Of a stretch of DNA of 64,000 bases, positions 35,628 to 44,580 are shown one piece after another. Position 1 is the stretch's first letter. Each line of letters starts with the position of its first letter. Origin of the DNA: Bacteroidota bacterium (lineage in GTDB: Bacteria > Bacteroidota > Bacteroidia > Sphingobacteriales > Sphingobacteriaceae). Position numbers and translations under genes: made by a program. Location: assembly GCA_026224775.1 (NCBI GenBank), contig JAMFRP010000009.1, positions 62,001 to 126,000 on the forward strand, read 5' to 3'. Below the pieces are notes generated by a model, which saw only the letters and a program-made list of their open reading frames with translations, had not been told where the DNA came from and made no database searches.

Positions 35628-36401
35628 TTGCAAAATAACATTATTTCAGGATTATTTGTTGGACAAAATTTAATCACCCTCAAAGAAGTTGACTCCACCA
35701 ATAATTTCCTTAAGAATACCTTGTCAAATTCCAAGCCATTGCCTGAGGGAACGGTCATTATGGCAGAAAGCCAATATGCAGGCCGTGGGCAGCAACAAAA
35801 CCGCTGGCATAGCGACGCAGGGAAGAATTTAACATTCAGCATACTGTTAAAGCCCTCTTTTTTAGCTATATCAGGGCAGTTTGACCTTACCCGAGCCATA
35901 AGTTTAGGTGTGCGTGATGCGCTTTACCCGCTACTTGGCGAGGGGTTAAAAATAAAATGGCCAAATGATATTTATTACAATGATATGAAACTTGGCGGCA
36001 TGCTGATTGAGAATGCCATACAAGGCAGCCAGATAAAACACTCCATAATTGGCATTGGTTTAAACATAAACCAAGATAATTTTCCTGAAAGTGTACCAAA
36101 TGCGGCATCAATTAAGCAAATCTTACAACGGGATTACGATTTAAGGCAGATATTATCAGACATTTGCAGCCATATTGAAGCCTGGTATCTTAAATTAAAG
36201 GCCGGGCAGGTTGATGTTGTAAGGAAGGAATATTTATCACGACTATATTGGTTGGGAGTGAATAAACGTTTCAGAAGCGCGACAGGTGATTTTGACGGGA
36301 CTGTTAAAGATGTGTTAAATAATGGCCTTTTGGTTGTAAAAGACAGTTTTGAAACAGAATTAACGTTCAACTTTAAAGAAATAGAATTTTTAAATAAATA
36401 A
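35628..36401 (+). CDS. birA: biotin-[acetyl-CoA-carboxylase] ligase
   Basis: Attaches biotin to acetyl-CoA carboxylase; 257 residues, without the N-terminal DNA-binding domain of E. coli BirA, so no repressor role. Catalytic motifs: EVDSTNNFLK, AGRGQQQNRWHS (biotinyl-AMP loop), LTFSILLKP, KWPNDIYYNDMKLGGMLIE and IIGIGLNINQ. The frame starts at TTG 35628 (MQNN...), which matches the usual N-terminus, but this TTG is part of a sequence that resembles a -7 promoter element; the true start is uncertain. The dsbD-type genes follow in the same direction. Confidence 0.94.
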   Translation: MQNNIISGLFVGQNLITLKEVDSTNNFLKNTLSNSKPLPEGTVIMAESQYAGRGQQQNRWHSDAGKNLTFSILLKPSFLAISGQFDLTRAISLGVRDALYPLLGEGLKIKWPNDIYYNDMKLGGMLIENAIQGSQIKHSIIGIGLNINQDNFPESVPNAASIKQILQRDYDLRQILSDICSHIEAWYLKLKAGQVDVVRKEYLSRLYWLGVNKRFRSATGDFDGTVKDVLNNGLLVVKDSFETELTFNFKEIEFLNK

Positions 36402-36408
36402 TTAAATA

Positions 36409-36864
36409 ATGAAAAAGTTATTATTACTTATAGCGGTATTTGCAATAAGCACAAGCGCATTCGCACAAATTGAAACACCTGTAAAATGGGCCTACGCCGC
36501 GAAAAGGATAAGCGCTACCGAGGCGGTAGTTTTTATCAGAGCTACCATCGAGCCTGAATGGCACATCTATTCTATTAACCAAAAAGATGGCGGCCCGGTT
36601 AAAACTTCGTTTACCTTCCCTGCATCTAAGGATTATGCCCTGGTTGGTAAAGCATCAGAGCCAACACCTGCTACCAAGTTTGAAAAAGCTTTTGGTATTG
36701 ATGTAAGCTATTTTGAAAAAACAGTAACCTTTCAGCAAAAAATAAAATTAAAAACACCGGGGGCAACCGTTGTTAAAGGCAGCCTAGAATATATGACCTG
36801 CAACGACCGCAAGTGCCTTCCACCGGATGATGTTGATTTCTCTATTCCAATCAACGCTAAGTAA
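36409..36864 (+). CDS. DsbD N-terminal-like periplasmic protein
   Basis: 151 residues with a signal peptide (1-19, ending AFAQ). The mature part is a DsbD N-terminal (alpha) immunoglobulin-like domain: PVKWAYAAKRISATEAVVFI, EPEWHIYSINQKDGGPVKTSF and the end LEYMTCNDRKCLPPDDVDFSI with two cysteines. In E. coli this domain is fused to the membrane electron carrier; here it is a separate gene 17 bases before the rest of DsbD. It would pass electrons to periplasmic acceptors. Confidence 0.93.
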   Translation: MKKLLLLIAVFAISTSAFAQIETPVKWAYAAKRISATEAVVFIRATIEPEWHIYSINQKDGGPVKTSFTFPASKDYALVGKASEPTPATKFEKAFGIDVSYFEKTVTFQQKIKLKTPGATVVKGSLEYMTCNDRKCLPPDDVDFSIPINAK

Positions 36865-36881
36865 TATATCCGGCTGAAAAG

Positions 36882-38594
36882 ATGAAATTTCCCAAAAACA
36901 GATTCGCGATCAGGTTTATATTAATGGCTTGCCTTGCTGTGGCATTTTTTGTAACCGCACCAGCTAATGTTTACGCTAAAACCGCTGATACTACATCATC
37001 AAGCGATGTGCAGTTTACCAGCATACCAACTGCTGCCGATAGCATGGCTGCCAGAAAACAGGCACAAGCTAAATTAGCAAAGGCTAAACAATCCACCATA
37101 AATAAACCTGTTAATGCAGAGAAGCCAAAAACACTTTGGGCCATTTTTTTAGCTGGGCTTTTGGGTGGATTCACCGCGGTGTTAATGCCTTGCATCTATC
37201 CGCTTTTGCCATTGACGGTTAGTTTTTTTACTAAGAAAGCAGGATCAAGGGCGAAGGGTATTTTGCAATCCTTTATATATGGCTTGTCAATTATTGTAAT
37301 ATATGTGGCGCTGGGTATGATCATATCGATCGTATTTGGGTCAGATGCTTTGAACGCGCTGGCTACTAACGGCATATTTAACCTGTTCTTCTTCTTATTG
37401 CTGGTTGTTTTTGGTATATCATTTTTGGGGGCATTCGAAATTACACTACCCAGTTCATTAGGCAATAAGCTGGATGCTAATGCCGATAAAGGCGGATCTG
37501 CTGGTATATTTTTTATGGCTGCCACCCTCGTTGTGGTATCATTCTCGTGTACTGGGCCAATTATTGGAACGTTATTGGTTGATGCCGCATCAAAAGGCGA
37601 CCGCCTTGGACCAGCAATAGGTATGCTCGGTTTCTCGGTAGCATTGGCATTACCATTTACTATTTTTGCACTATTCCCATCAGCAATGAAGAGCCTGCCA
37701 AAATCGGGCGGTTGGTTAAATAGCGTTAAGGTAGTACTGGGCTTTTTGGAGTTGGCTTTTGCCCTTAAATTCCTTTCAAATGTTGACTTAGCCTACCATT
37801 GGAACTGGTTCGATAGGGAAATATTTTTATCATTATGGATAGCCATTGGCTTGATGATGGGTTTGTACCTGATCGGCAAGATCAAATTTTCGCACGACAG
37901 TGATACACCTCACTTATCAGTACCAAGGGCATTTTTATCCATCATCGTATTCGCATTTGTCATTTACATGATACCGGGTTTATGGGGCGCGCCATTAAAA
38001 TCCATCAGCGCGTTTTTACCGCCGATAGCTACACAGGATTTTGATCTTTCACAATCACCGGGCGGTAACTCTGGCGGATCTGCGGATACTGCCTCTGTAA
38101 AAAACAGGAAATATGCCGGCAATTATGATCGTATAAAAACGCGCGGGCTTGATGCATGGTACGATTACGACCAGGCTTTGCAGGAATCAAAAAAAATACA
38201 CAAACCCATTTTAATAGATTTTACCGGTTTTAATTGTGTTAACTGCCGCAAGATGGAAGCTAATGTTTGGAGCAATCCGCAAGTTTTCAATCACCTGAAA
38301 AATGATTTTGTACTACTACAATTAGTAGTAGATGATAAAGCCGCGTTACCTGCAAATGAACAATTTGCATCAACTTATAGTGGTAAAACCATCACCAATT
38401 TAGGTGGCAAATGGAGCGACCTGGAAGCAAGCCGCTTCAACTCAAATTCACAACCATTTTATGTGATGCTAGATAGCGATGGCAATTTGCTTACCGATAA
38501 AAACGGCGCTACTATTAATCCGTCTCCTGCAGATTATGATATAGCCGATTATAATAAATTTTTAGAATCAGGGATTGCCGCTTACAAAAAATAA
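36882..38594 (+). CDS. dsbD: DsbD-type membrane thiol:disulfide transporter
   Basis: 570 residues that move reducing power from cytoplasmic thioredoxin to the periplasm. A signal or anchor helix (10-30) and a polar linker precede the CcdA-like membrane core (about 85-370), whose key cysteines are C104 in MPCIYPLLP and C223 in SFSCTGPI. The C-terminal thioredoxin-like domain has GFNCVNC (C452, C455). The N-terminal DsbD domain is missing and is encoded by the gene just upstream, so the pair replaces the three-domain protein. No cytochrome c genes lie nearby. Confidence 0.95.
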   Translation: MKFPKNRFAIRFILMACLAVAFFVTAPANVYAKTADTTSSSDVQFTSIPTAADSMAARKQAQAKLAKAKQSTINKPVNAEKPKTLWAIFLAGLLGGFTAVLMPCIYPLLPLTVSFFTKKAGSRAKGILQSFIYGLSIIVIYVALGMIISIVFGSDALNALATNGIFNLFFFLLLVVFGISFLGAFEITLPSSLGNKLDANADKGGSAGIFFMAATLVVVSFSCTGPIIGTLLVDAASKGDRLGPAIGMLGFSVALALPFTIFALFPSAMKSLPKSGGWLNSVKVVLGFLELAFALKFLSNVDLAYHWNWFDREIFLSLWIAIGLMMGLYLIGKIKFSHDSDTPHLSVPRAFLSIIVFAFVIYMIPGLWGAPLKSISAFLPPIATQDFDLSQSPGGNSGGSADTASVKNRKYAGNYDRIKTRGLDAWYDYDQALQESKKIHKPILIDFTGFNCVNCRKMEANVWSNPQVFNHLKNDFVLLQLVVDDKAALPANEQFASTYSGKTITNLGGKWSDLEASRFNSNSQPFYVMLDSDGNLLTDKNGATINPSPADYDIADYNKFLESGIAAYKK

Positions 38595-38651
38595 AGCACC
38601 CCAAACTCACGTTAAGTTTAAAAAACAAAACGCGCTCACAAAAATTTAATG

Positions 38652-38740
38652 TAAATTCGCCCGATTTATAGATTACGGTTTAGCCGTAGCTTATCAAACC
38701 GCATATTGATTATTTAACGCTCAACAGCGCCCTTTTTAAA
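38652..38740 (+). promoter_or_regulatory. pfkA leader with alternative hairpins
   Basis: TAAATTCG (38652-38659) is a -7-like element with one mismatch. Downstream, TACGG (38674-38678) can pair with CCGTA (38684-38688), or CGGTTT (38676-38681) with AAACCG (38696-38701), two mutually exclusive stems. A small stem CGCT/AGCG (38718-38729) ends in five T (38733-38737) three bases before the ATG. This resembles an attenuator, but no ligand-binding family is recognised. Confidence 0.35.
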
Positions 38741-39718
38741 ATGACGCAGATTAAAAATATAGGATTATACACATCAGGCGGCGATGCGCCGGGCATGAAT
38801 GCTGCCATTAGGGCAGTTGTACGTTCAGCATTATACTACGATATTGAAGTTACGGGCATATTACGTGGCTACGAAGGAATGGTTAGGAACGATATGTTCA
38901 AGATGAACCGTAAATCTGTTTCCAATATTGTTCAGCGTGGCGGTACTATTTTAAAAACAGCACGTTGTGATGCATTCAGAACCCCTGAAGGCCGCAAAAT
39001 TGCTTACGAGAATTTAAAGAAAAATAATGTAGACGCTCTTGTTGCCATTGGCGGCGACGGTACCTTTACAGGTGCTAAAATCTTCGGGCATGAGTATGAT
39101 ATACCTATTGTTGGCCTGCCGGGAACAATAGACAACGATTTAATGGGTACTGATTTTACTATTGGCTACGATACTGCTATAAATACAGTAGTTAATGCGG
39201 TGGATAAGATCAGAGATACTGCAGAATCTCACGATAGGCTATTTATTGTTGAGGTAATGGGCCGTGATTCAGGCCTGATTGCTTTAAGAACAGGTATTGC
39301 AGCCGGTGCAGAAGCTATATTGATCCCTGAAAATAAAAACGGCATGGCAGGCTTACTTGACAGGCTGGAGAATGGCCGTAAAGACAAAACATCAAGAATT
39401 GTTATAGCAGCTGAAGGTGATGATGCCGGTGGCGCCTTTGAAATAGGAAGAATAGTTACCGAACGTTTTCCGCATTATGATACCCGTGTTTCTATACTTG
39501 GGCATATACAACGTGGTGGCAAACCTACTTGCATGGATCGTGTATTGGCAAGCCGCGTGGGTGTAGCCGCTGTTGAGGCACTAAGAGATGGGCACCGTAA
39601 CGAAATGATTGGCGTTATCCATAACGAAATTTCATATACCCCGTTTGAGCATGCCATTAAACATGATCACGAGATCAGTAATAATTTCCTAAAAATTGTG
39701 GAGATATTATCTTTATAA
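38741..39718 (+). CDS. pfkA: 6-phosphofructokinase
   Basis: ATP-dependent kinase of fructose 6-phosphate, the committed step of glycolysis; 325 residues, normal for bacterial PfkA. Motifs: LYTSGGDAPGMNAAIR (ATP loop, 10-24), GGDGT (104-108), the catalytic GTIDNDL (D131 and D133) and RDSGLIAL. GG rather than GK in the loop around G104 fits the ATP type. The leader has possible alternative hairpins. It converges on the PAS sensor gene with five bases between stops and no hairpin terminator. Confidence 0.97.
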   Translation: MTQIKNIGLYTSGGDAPGMNAAIRAVVRSALYYDIEVTGILRGYEGMVRNDMFKMNRKSVSNIVQRGGTILKTARCDAFRTPEGRKIAYENLKKNNVDALVAIGGDGTFTGAKIFGHEYDIPIVGLPGTIDNDLMGTDFTIGYDTAINTVVNAVDKIRDTAESHDRLFIVEVMGRDSGLIALRTGIAAGAEAILIPENKNGMAGLLDRLENGRKDKTSRIVIAAEGDDAGGAFEIGRIVTERFPHYDTRVSILGHIQRGGKPTCMDRVLASRVGVAAVEALRDGHRNEMIGVIHNEISYTPFEHAIKHDHEISNNFLKIVEILSL

Positions 39719-39723
39719 GCGAT

Positions 39724-41466
39724 TTATTCACTTATAAAGGTTTTATTGACTATAAGCCGTATAACATCATCTATCTCGTTACCAACAACCAGCAGGTGAT
39801 TAATTATTTCGATATTCTCGGGATTGCTGAAGTTTTCCCTGTCAATAATATTGATGAGGCCGAGCATGGTTGCCACCGGCCTACGTAACTCATGCGAACT
39901 TAATGAGGCAATATTCCGCAAGCGCTCATTTTGGTCAATTATTGATTTACTGGTATTAATCCGCTCGGTTATGTTTCGGGCAAAGCACCCCATGCCTGTT
40001 ATCTTACTTTCAGCATTAAATATTGGATTAAAACTTGTTTCATAAAAAAGCACTCTACCTGTATTCGGGTCCAGGAGCTCTTCTTCAACAACATAAGACT
40101 CTCCCTTGAAACCCCTGGCATAATGTTCTTTCCATTTTGCTAAAACTTCATCAGTAAAAATAGTGTGCATCGCGCTATCGCCCGGTTGCGGCTCTACTCC
40201 TGTTTGCGCGCTAATTGTATTTTTATATGCCTGGTTCATATACAAATAACCCAAGTCGCGATCTATTGACCAGATCAGATCCTCTGTATTATTGATAATA
40301 GCCTCCAGACTTTTTTTCGTCCAGCTTATTTCTTTCTGGCTGTTTATTTTATCGGTTATATCCTGCCCCACTCCCTGTATACCGGTAACTTCCCTGCTTT
40401 CATTGGTAACCGCAATAAACTCCCATTCCACATCATGCAAATTACCATTAACATCAGGTTTTTTATGGATGAGATGAATTACCTTGCCCGGGTTATTAAT
40501 GCAGTTATAAAAAGCCTCTTCACATAAATGCCGTTCTTCGGGCAGGGCTGTGGTTCTAAAATGTTTACCTATAACATCAGCTTTATTATATCCAAGAACC
40601 TTAATAAAACGCTTATTAACAAACGTATATTCCCCGGCCATGTCTATCCGCACTAAAAAATTCGTTTGCGAATCTATAAGTGAGTTAAGGAATTGCTCGC
40701 GTATTTTTGCCTCTTCCTGGTAATAAAGCCTTTCGGTAACATTTGTGGCAACAGTTAAGCGGCAATCATAATGTTTGTATTGAATGGTATCGCCATACAT
40801 TTCAGCATGTATCAGTTCGCCGCTTTTGGTTAAATGCCGCCAGATACCCGAATTGCTATACCCTACAAATTTAGCCTCGGCAACTCCCCTATCCTGTAAA
40901 AAATCATTCAACGAGTTTTGATCTGATTTTGGGCGAATATCCTGAATAGTCATGGTTAAAAACTCTGCTTCACTATAACCGTAGGTTTTGATAGCGACGG
41001 CATTTACCTTTAAAAACCTAAGTGAAGACACTTCATATATCCACATAGGGTTCGGATTAGTATCAAATAATATTCCGTAACCGCTTATGGTTTCTTCTTT
41101 ATTATATCGCTCCTCATCTTCACGCTCCAGATCCTTAATAATGCTCAGCAAAATATTTCCCCCATACTCCTCTGTATATAAACATCTCTTTTCGTTTATC
41201 CACTTGGTTTTCCCTTCGGCTGTGGTAATGCGATAGGTTATACTGATTGATTTATCATTATCTACTGGCTTGTTATACAAGTCTTCAACCATTTTAATAT
41301 CCCTCGGATCGATAAGACTAAGCCATAAGGCCGGGTTATTCTTAAAGTCAATAGGTTCATAACCTGAAAGGTCGGCTATATTGTTGCTTATATACGAGTA
41401 ATTACCTTCATCCTGATTAAGGGCAAACGCATAATCATTTAAAGCCGCAAGGATATGATTGAGCAT
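39724..41466 (-). CDS. multi-PAS sensor with HisKA but no ATPase domain
   Basis: 580 residues. Four PAS/PAC units are recognisable (about 10-115, 130-250, 260-380 and 385-500), each ending in patterns such as KDLEREDEE, ATNVTERL, GVGQDITDK and ARNITERI. A HisKA-like dimerisation segment follows, with H525 in SSHELRRPVATMLGL. The gene then stops at residue 580; no N, G1 or G2 box is present. No membrane segment is visible, so it is cytoplasmic. It may lend its histidine to another kinase, or sense only. It is convergent with pfkA. Confidence 0.9.
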   Translation of the reverse strand: MLNHILAALNDYAFALNQDEGNYSYISNNIADLSGYEPIDFKNNPALWLSLIDPRDIKMVEDLYNKPVDNDKSISITYRITTAEGKTKWINEKRCLYTEEYGGNILLSIIKDLEREDEERYNKEETISGYGILFDTNPNPMWIYEVSSLRFLKVNAVAIKTYGYSEAEFLTMTIQDIRPKSDQNSLNDFLQDRGVAEAKFVGYSNSGIWRHLTKSGELIHAEMYGDTIQYKHYDCRLTVATNVTERLYYQEEAKIREQFLNSLIDSQTNFLVRIDMAGEYTFVNKRFIKVLGYNKADVIGKHFRTTALPEERHLCEEAFYNCINNPGKVIHLIHKKPDVNGNLHDVEWEFIAVTNESREVTGIQGVGQDITDKINSQKEISWTKKSLEAIINNTEDLIWSIDRDLGYLYMNQAYKNTISAQTGVEPQPGDSAMHTIFTDEVLAKWKEHYARGFKGESYVVEEELLDPNTGRVLFYETSFNPIFNAESKITGMGCFARNITERINTSKSIIDQNERLRNIASLSSHELRRPVATMLGLINIIDRENFSNPENIEIINHLLVVGNEIDDVIRLIVNKTFISE

Positions 41467-41534
41467 AAGGGGTGCAAACGTGAGTTATAAAGTTAGGTAA
41501 TTTTATAAATAATATGGGATATAGATATATGTAG

Positions 41535-42647
41535 CTACATAATTTTCAGGTCTTCAAGCTTACTTTCTTCTAAAACAATTCGCTCACTTTCCTTTCCGTG
41601 TATGTAATGCCATTTTATAAGCCTGATGCAGCCATCTGCAATTTCTATCCCGGTAATATCACCATCATCAAAACAACAACAGCCACTGTTAAAATAAGTA
41701 TCCAGGTATCCGGTAAAATCAGGTAATTTATCTCCTTTACTTTTTCGTTTGCCAATTTGCTTATGTAAATCAGTTATCGCGTTTTTATCACCTGCTTGTT
41801 CAGCTAATCCCAGTTCGCTGTATAGTTTTTCAATGTGTGTAAAAGATTTAAAAACGGGTTGGTGGGTATGCCCGGTAATCAATAGTGTATTTTTTCGTTT
41901 CGAACTCCATTGATACATCATACGGTTATGGGCAGTTTTTAAATCATCGTTATTAGCCGGTGTGTTGGGGTTAATCCTCAGGTACGACTGAAAAGGAGCC
42001 CAAACATCCGAAACAAACCACTTGCTGAACCAATTACCATCGCTTTGCAGATCGCCCTGGTGGCCATGAGTCATGTAGATAGAAAGTGTTTCGTTTTTTA
42101 TTTTGGTTTGAAGTATAGCGCCTTCATAAATTTTTACGCGTTCGCCATATATCTGTAACAAACTAACCGGCGCCAACGGATCATTGGCCCAATACAAATC
42201 ATGATTGCCAAATATTTTGATAAATGCTTTGCGATGCAGAAAAAGCTTCTCCTTTTCGAACGTAGCCTTGTTATGCCGTTTTACGGTGATAAACAAATTT
42301 TCCCAAAGCTCTTCGCTATCGCCTAAATTGATGTAGAAGAATTCATTTTTATGATAATGATCCAGCGCGGCCAAATAGTTTTTAGCCGCTTTGGCAAAAA
42401 TATCCATACCATCACGCGCGCCTTTATGCTGATCGGACAGGATGATGAATTTATCTTTTTGAGGATCGAAATTTATGATCTGGCCTTTATCTCCTGGATT
42501 GTCTGTAATGTTTTTGCACAGTTCACTCAGCGCAGCATCCACGCGTTTCCTATCAGGTCTTGAAGACAAGGTGTTAGCCAGACTAACTACCCGTTTGGTT
42601 AATAACCGTTGCAGGAATTTGCGCATATAGGTGATAACGTTAAACAT
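41535..42647 (-). CDS. metallophosphoesterase
   Basis: Calcineurin-like phosphoesterase, 370 residues from the ATG at 42647; the longer frame to 42839 overlaps the divergent radical SAM gene and is rejected. Metal-site motifs are in order: LSDQHKGARDG (DxH variant DQH), NLGDSEELW, FGNHDLYW, MTHGHQGD and TGHTHQP. Three consecutive cysteines near the end (SGCCCFDD) are unusual. The substrate is unknown; size and spacing differ from UDP-2,3-diacylglucosamine hydrolase. The 96 bases to the radical SAM gene must hold both promoters. Confidence 0.9.
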   Translation of the reverse strand: MFNVITYMRKFLQRLLTKRVVSLANTLSSRPDRKRVDAALSELCKNITDNPGDKGQIINFDPQKDKFIILSDQHKGARDGMDIFAKAAKNYLAALDHYHKNEFFYINLGDSEELWENLFITVKRHNKATFEKEKLFLHRKAFIKIFGNHDLYWANDPLAPVSLLQIYGERVKIYEGAILQTKIKNETLSIYMTHGHQGDLQSDGNWFSKWFVSDVWAPFQSYLRINPNTPANNDDLKTAHNRMMYQWSSKRKNTLLITGHTHQPVFKSFTHIEKLYSELGLAEQAGDKNAITDLHKQIGKRKSKGDKLPDFTGYLDTYFNSGCCCFDDGDITGIEIADGCIRLIKWHYIHGKESERIVLEESKLEDLKIM

Positions 42648-42731
42648 GGTTTTGTGTTTTGATGCATACCCTCTCAAAAAATATTGACAAATATTTATCA
42701 TACTCACATTGCATTTTACTAAAAATATTAG

Positions 42732-42739
42732 CAATTTTG
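42732..42739 (+). promoter_or_regulatory. -7-like element next to the radical SAM start
   Basis: CAATTTTG differs from TAnnTTTG only in the first base and ends four bases before the ATG at 42744. TTG at 42709-42711 lies 20 bases upstream as a possible -33 part. Such a promoter would give a leaderless or almost leaderless mRNA. Confidence 0.45.
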
Positions 42740-42743
42740 TTTT

Positions 42744-43814
42744 ATGTCGCACGAGGATAATGAGGAGTTTTTTAAGGGAAGGGGTGCCCAGGTTAACACA
42801 CATAACAAGTTTATCAAAAACAAATATGTGCGTGAGCATATTGAAGGATTGGATGAACCGCTGCTTGAAAACATTGCGACCCAGCTTTTTGAGGAGAACC
42901 CTACAAAGATAGTAAGCGAATCAAAAAGCCCCGATCTGAGCCACATGTCCTCCATTAATCCCTACCAGGGTTGCGAGCATGGCTGCATTTATTGTTATGC
43001 CCGAAATTCGCACGAGTATTATGGTTTTAGTGCAGGGCTCGACTTTGAACGCAAAATAATCGTAAAACGCAATGCTGCCGAATTGTTGGAACAGTACTTT
43101 AATAAGAAGAACTATACACCAGTTTGCATATTGCTATCAGGCAATACAGATTGTTATCAGCCGATAGAGCGTAAGCTGAAGATAACCCGCTCGCTGCTAC
43201 AAGTGTTCTTAAAGTACCGAAACCCAGTGAGCGTCATCACCAAAAATAATGTGATACTGCGCGATCTGGATATTTTAACTGAATTGGCAGCTATGAATTT
43301 GGTACACGTAAATATGTCTATCACCTCGCTAAATGAATCGTTACGGCAAAAACTGGAGCCCCGTACGGTAACTGCGACAGGGAGGCTGGCAGTAATTCAA
43401 AAGTTAACTGAAATTGGTGTACCGGTAAGAGTGATGGCAGCGCCAATCATCCCCGGATTGAACAGCGAGGAAGTACCGAACATTATTAAAGCCGCGGCCG
43501 ACAGAGGCGCTTTAGCTGCAGGTTTCACTATTGTAAGGCTGAATGGAAGCATTGCTGAGATCTTCAACGACTGGATATACAAAGCTTTTCCTGACCGTGC
43601 GGAGAAGGTACTGAACATGATAAAATCATGCCACGATGGCAAGCTTAACGACAGTGAATTTGGTCGGAGGATAAGCGGCGAGGGGCCGGTGGCGGAATCA
43701 ATACATCAATTATATCGGATGGCTTGTGTCCGCTTTCTTTCGGGAAGAGAGATGCCGCAGTTTGATTATACTTTGTTTACACCTAAAGGTGGTAAGCAGA
43801 CGAGTATGTTTTGA
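42744..43814 (+). CDS. PA0069-family radical SAM protein
   Basis: 356 residues of the radical SAM superfamily, in the group related to spore photoproduct lyase (PA0069 or Rv2578c type). The iron-sulfur cluster cysteines are C77, C81 and C84 in GCEHGCIYCYAR. Conserved neighbours are SSINPYQGCEHG, ILLSGNTDCYQPIE, ITKNNVILRD, NMSITSLN and MAAPIIPGLN. The reaction is unknown. The gene is monocistronic and divergent from a phosphoesterase gene. Confidence 0.92.
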   Translation: MSHEDNEEFFKGRGAQVNTHNKFIKNKYVREHIEGLDEPLLENIATQLFEENPTKIVSESKSPDLSHMSSINPYQGCEHGCIYCYARNSHEYYGFSAGLDFERKIIVKRNAAELLEQYFNKKNYTPVCILLSGNTDCYQPIERKLKITRSLLQVFLKYRNPVSVITKNNVILRDLDILTELAAMNLVHVNMSITSLNESLRQKLEPRTVTATGRLAVIQKLTEIGVPVRVMAAPIIPGLNSEEVPNIIKAAADRGALAAGFTIVRLNGSIAEIFNDWIYKAFPDRAEKVLNMIKSCHDGKLNDSEFGRRISGEGPVAESIHQLYRMACVRFLSGREMPQFDYTLFTPKGGKQTSMF

Positions 43815-43838
43815 CAAAATATTTTAATATATTTAAAT

Positions 43839-44456
43839 ATGAAAGTATTTCCTGGTATTATTTTAATTCTCTTTTTAAATACGATTTGCAATGCGCAAAT
43901 TGATACCAACACTACAACAGGAAAAAAAGTAATTTTTAAAATACATCAACTTAAGGATGAAAATATTAATACCATTGCATGCTACTATGTGGAGTGTTCA
44001 AGCCGGGCGCCACGTGTTATAATGCCTGACTCGTGCGCAAGCTATAATATTGTATATATTTTGTGGGAAAATAAACATACTTTTTTCATACAAAAATTTG
44101 ATGGATGCAAAACTTATAGGGCTGTTCATATGGATCCGATGTTTTTACAAATAGTAAAAAAGCATCTTGATGTAATTCTGAAAGAAAAAATATATCCCCC
44201 GGAGTACGTAAGAATACTCAATGGTAAGCCTCTCGTTTATTCATTATCGCAAGACCACACCTGCCATACAATTTTTGAAATTTACATGGGTAGTAATTAT
44301 CAGGTTGCGGGCCTTAATAATTTTGAAGTGGAGACTAAATATATAAATGGCAGGCATTTAAACAGGAACTATTATCGAAATCAAAAAACTTTTCTTAATA
44401 AACTAAAGCTCATTGCTGAAAAAGAAACATTGGTTTTAAACAAAGCAGTTAATTGA
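43839..44456 (+). CDS. hypothetical secreted protein
   Basis: 205 residues with a signal peptide (1-19, ending CNAQI). I recognise no family. The mature part has cysteines spread through the middle (CYYVECSS, PDSCAS, GCKTY, HTCHT), and the C-terminus is rich in Lys, Asn and Tyr. The leader before the ATG is very AT-rich. It lies 24 bases after the radical SAM gene in the same direction, which may be chance. AT-rich codon use is stronger than in the housekeeping genes around. Confidence 0.6.
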   Translation: MKVFPGIILILFLNTICNAQIDTNTTTGKKVIFKIHQLKDENINTIACYYVECSSRAPRVIMPDSCASYNIVYILWENKHTFFIQKFDGCKTYRAVHMDPMFLQIVKKHLDVILKEKIYPPEYVRILNGKPLVYSLSQDHTCHTIFEIYMGSNYQVAGLNNFEVETKYINGRHLNRNYYRNQKTFLNKLKLIAEKETLVLNKAVN

Positions 44457-44461
44457 TTTTA

Positions 44462-44469
44462 TACATTTG
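44462..44469 (+). promoter_or_regulatory. -7-like element before the 33-residue membrane protein
   Basis: TACATTTG matches TAnnTTTG exactly, four bases before the ATG at 44474. No TTTG is found 19 bases upstream. Confidence 0.35.
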
Positions 44470-44473
44470 TTGT

Positions 44474-44575
44474 ATGAATTCATCTGTCCTTTGGCCTGTA
44501 TTAAATGGTTTAGTTGCGCTTACAGGTATTGCCCTGATCTATTTTTTCCTGATAAAACCTTTGTTGAAAAAATAA
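44474..44575 (+). CDS. 33-residue membrane protein, possible small ORF
   Basis: ATG to TAA gives 33 codons: a short polar start (MNSSV), one hydrophobic helix from residue 6 to 28 (LWPVLNGLVALTGIALIYFF in essence) and a basic end (KPLLKK), the classic layout of a small single-pass inner-membrane protein with the C-terminus inside. It stands alone between two hypothetical genes, with an exact -7 element four bases upstream. It is below the size most gene finders accept; without homologues it could be chance. Confidence 0.4.
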   Translation: MNSSVLWPVLNGLVALTGIALIYFFLIKPLLKK

Positions 44576-44580
44576 CCGGG

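Noticed and set aside
42648..42839. Longer start for the metallophosphoesterase at 41535
   Set aside because: It overlaps the divergent radical SAM gene and covers the shared promoter gap; the ATG at 42647 is followed by the conserved part.
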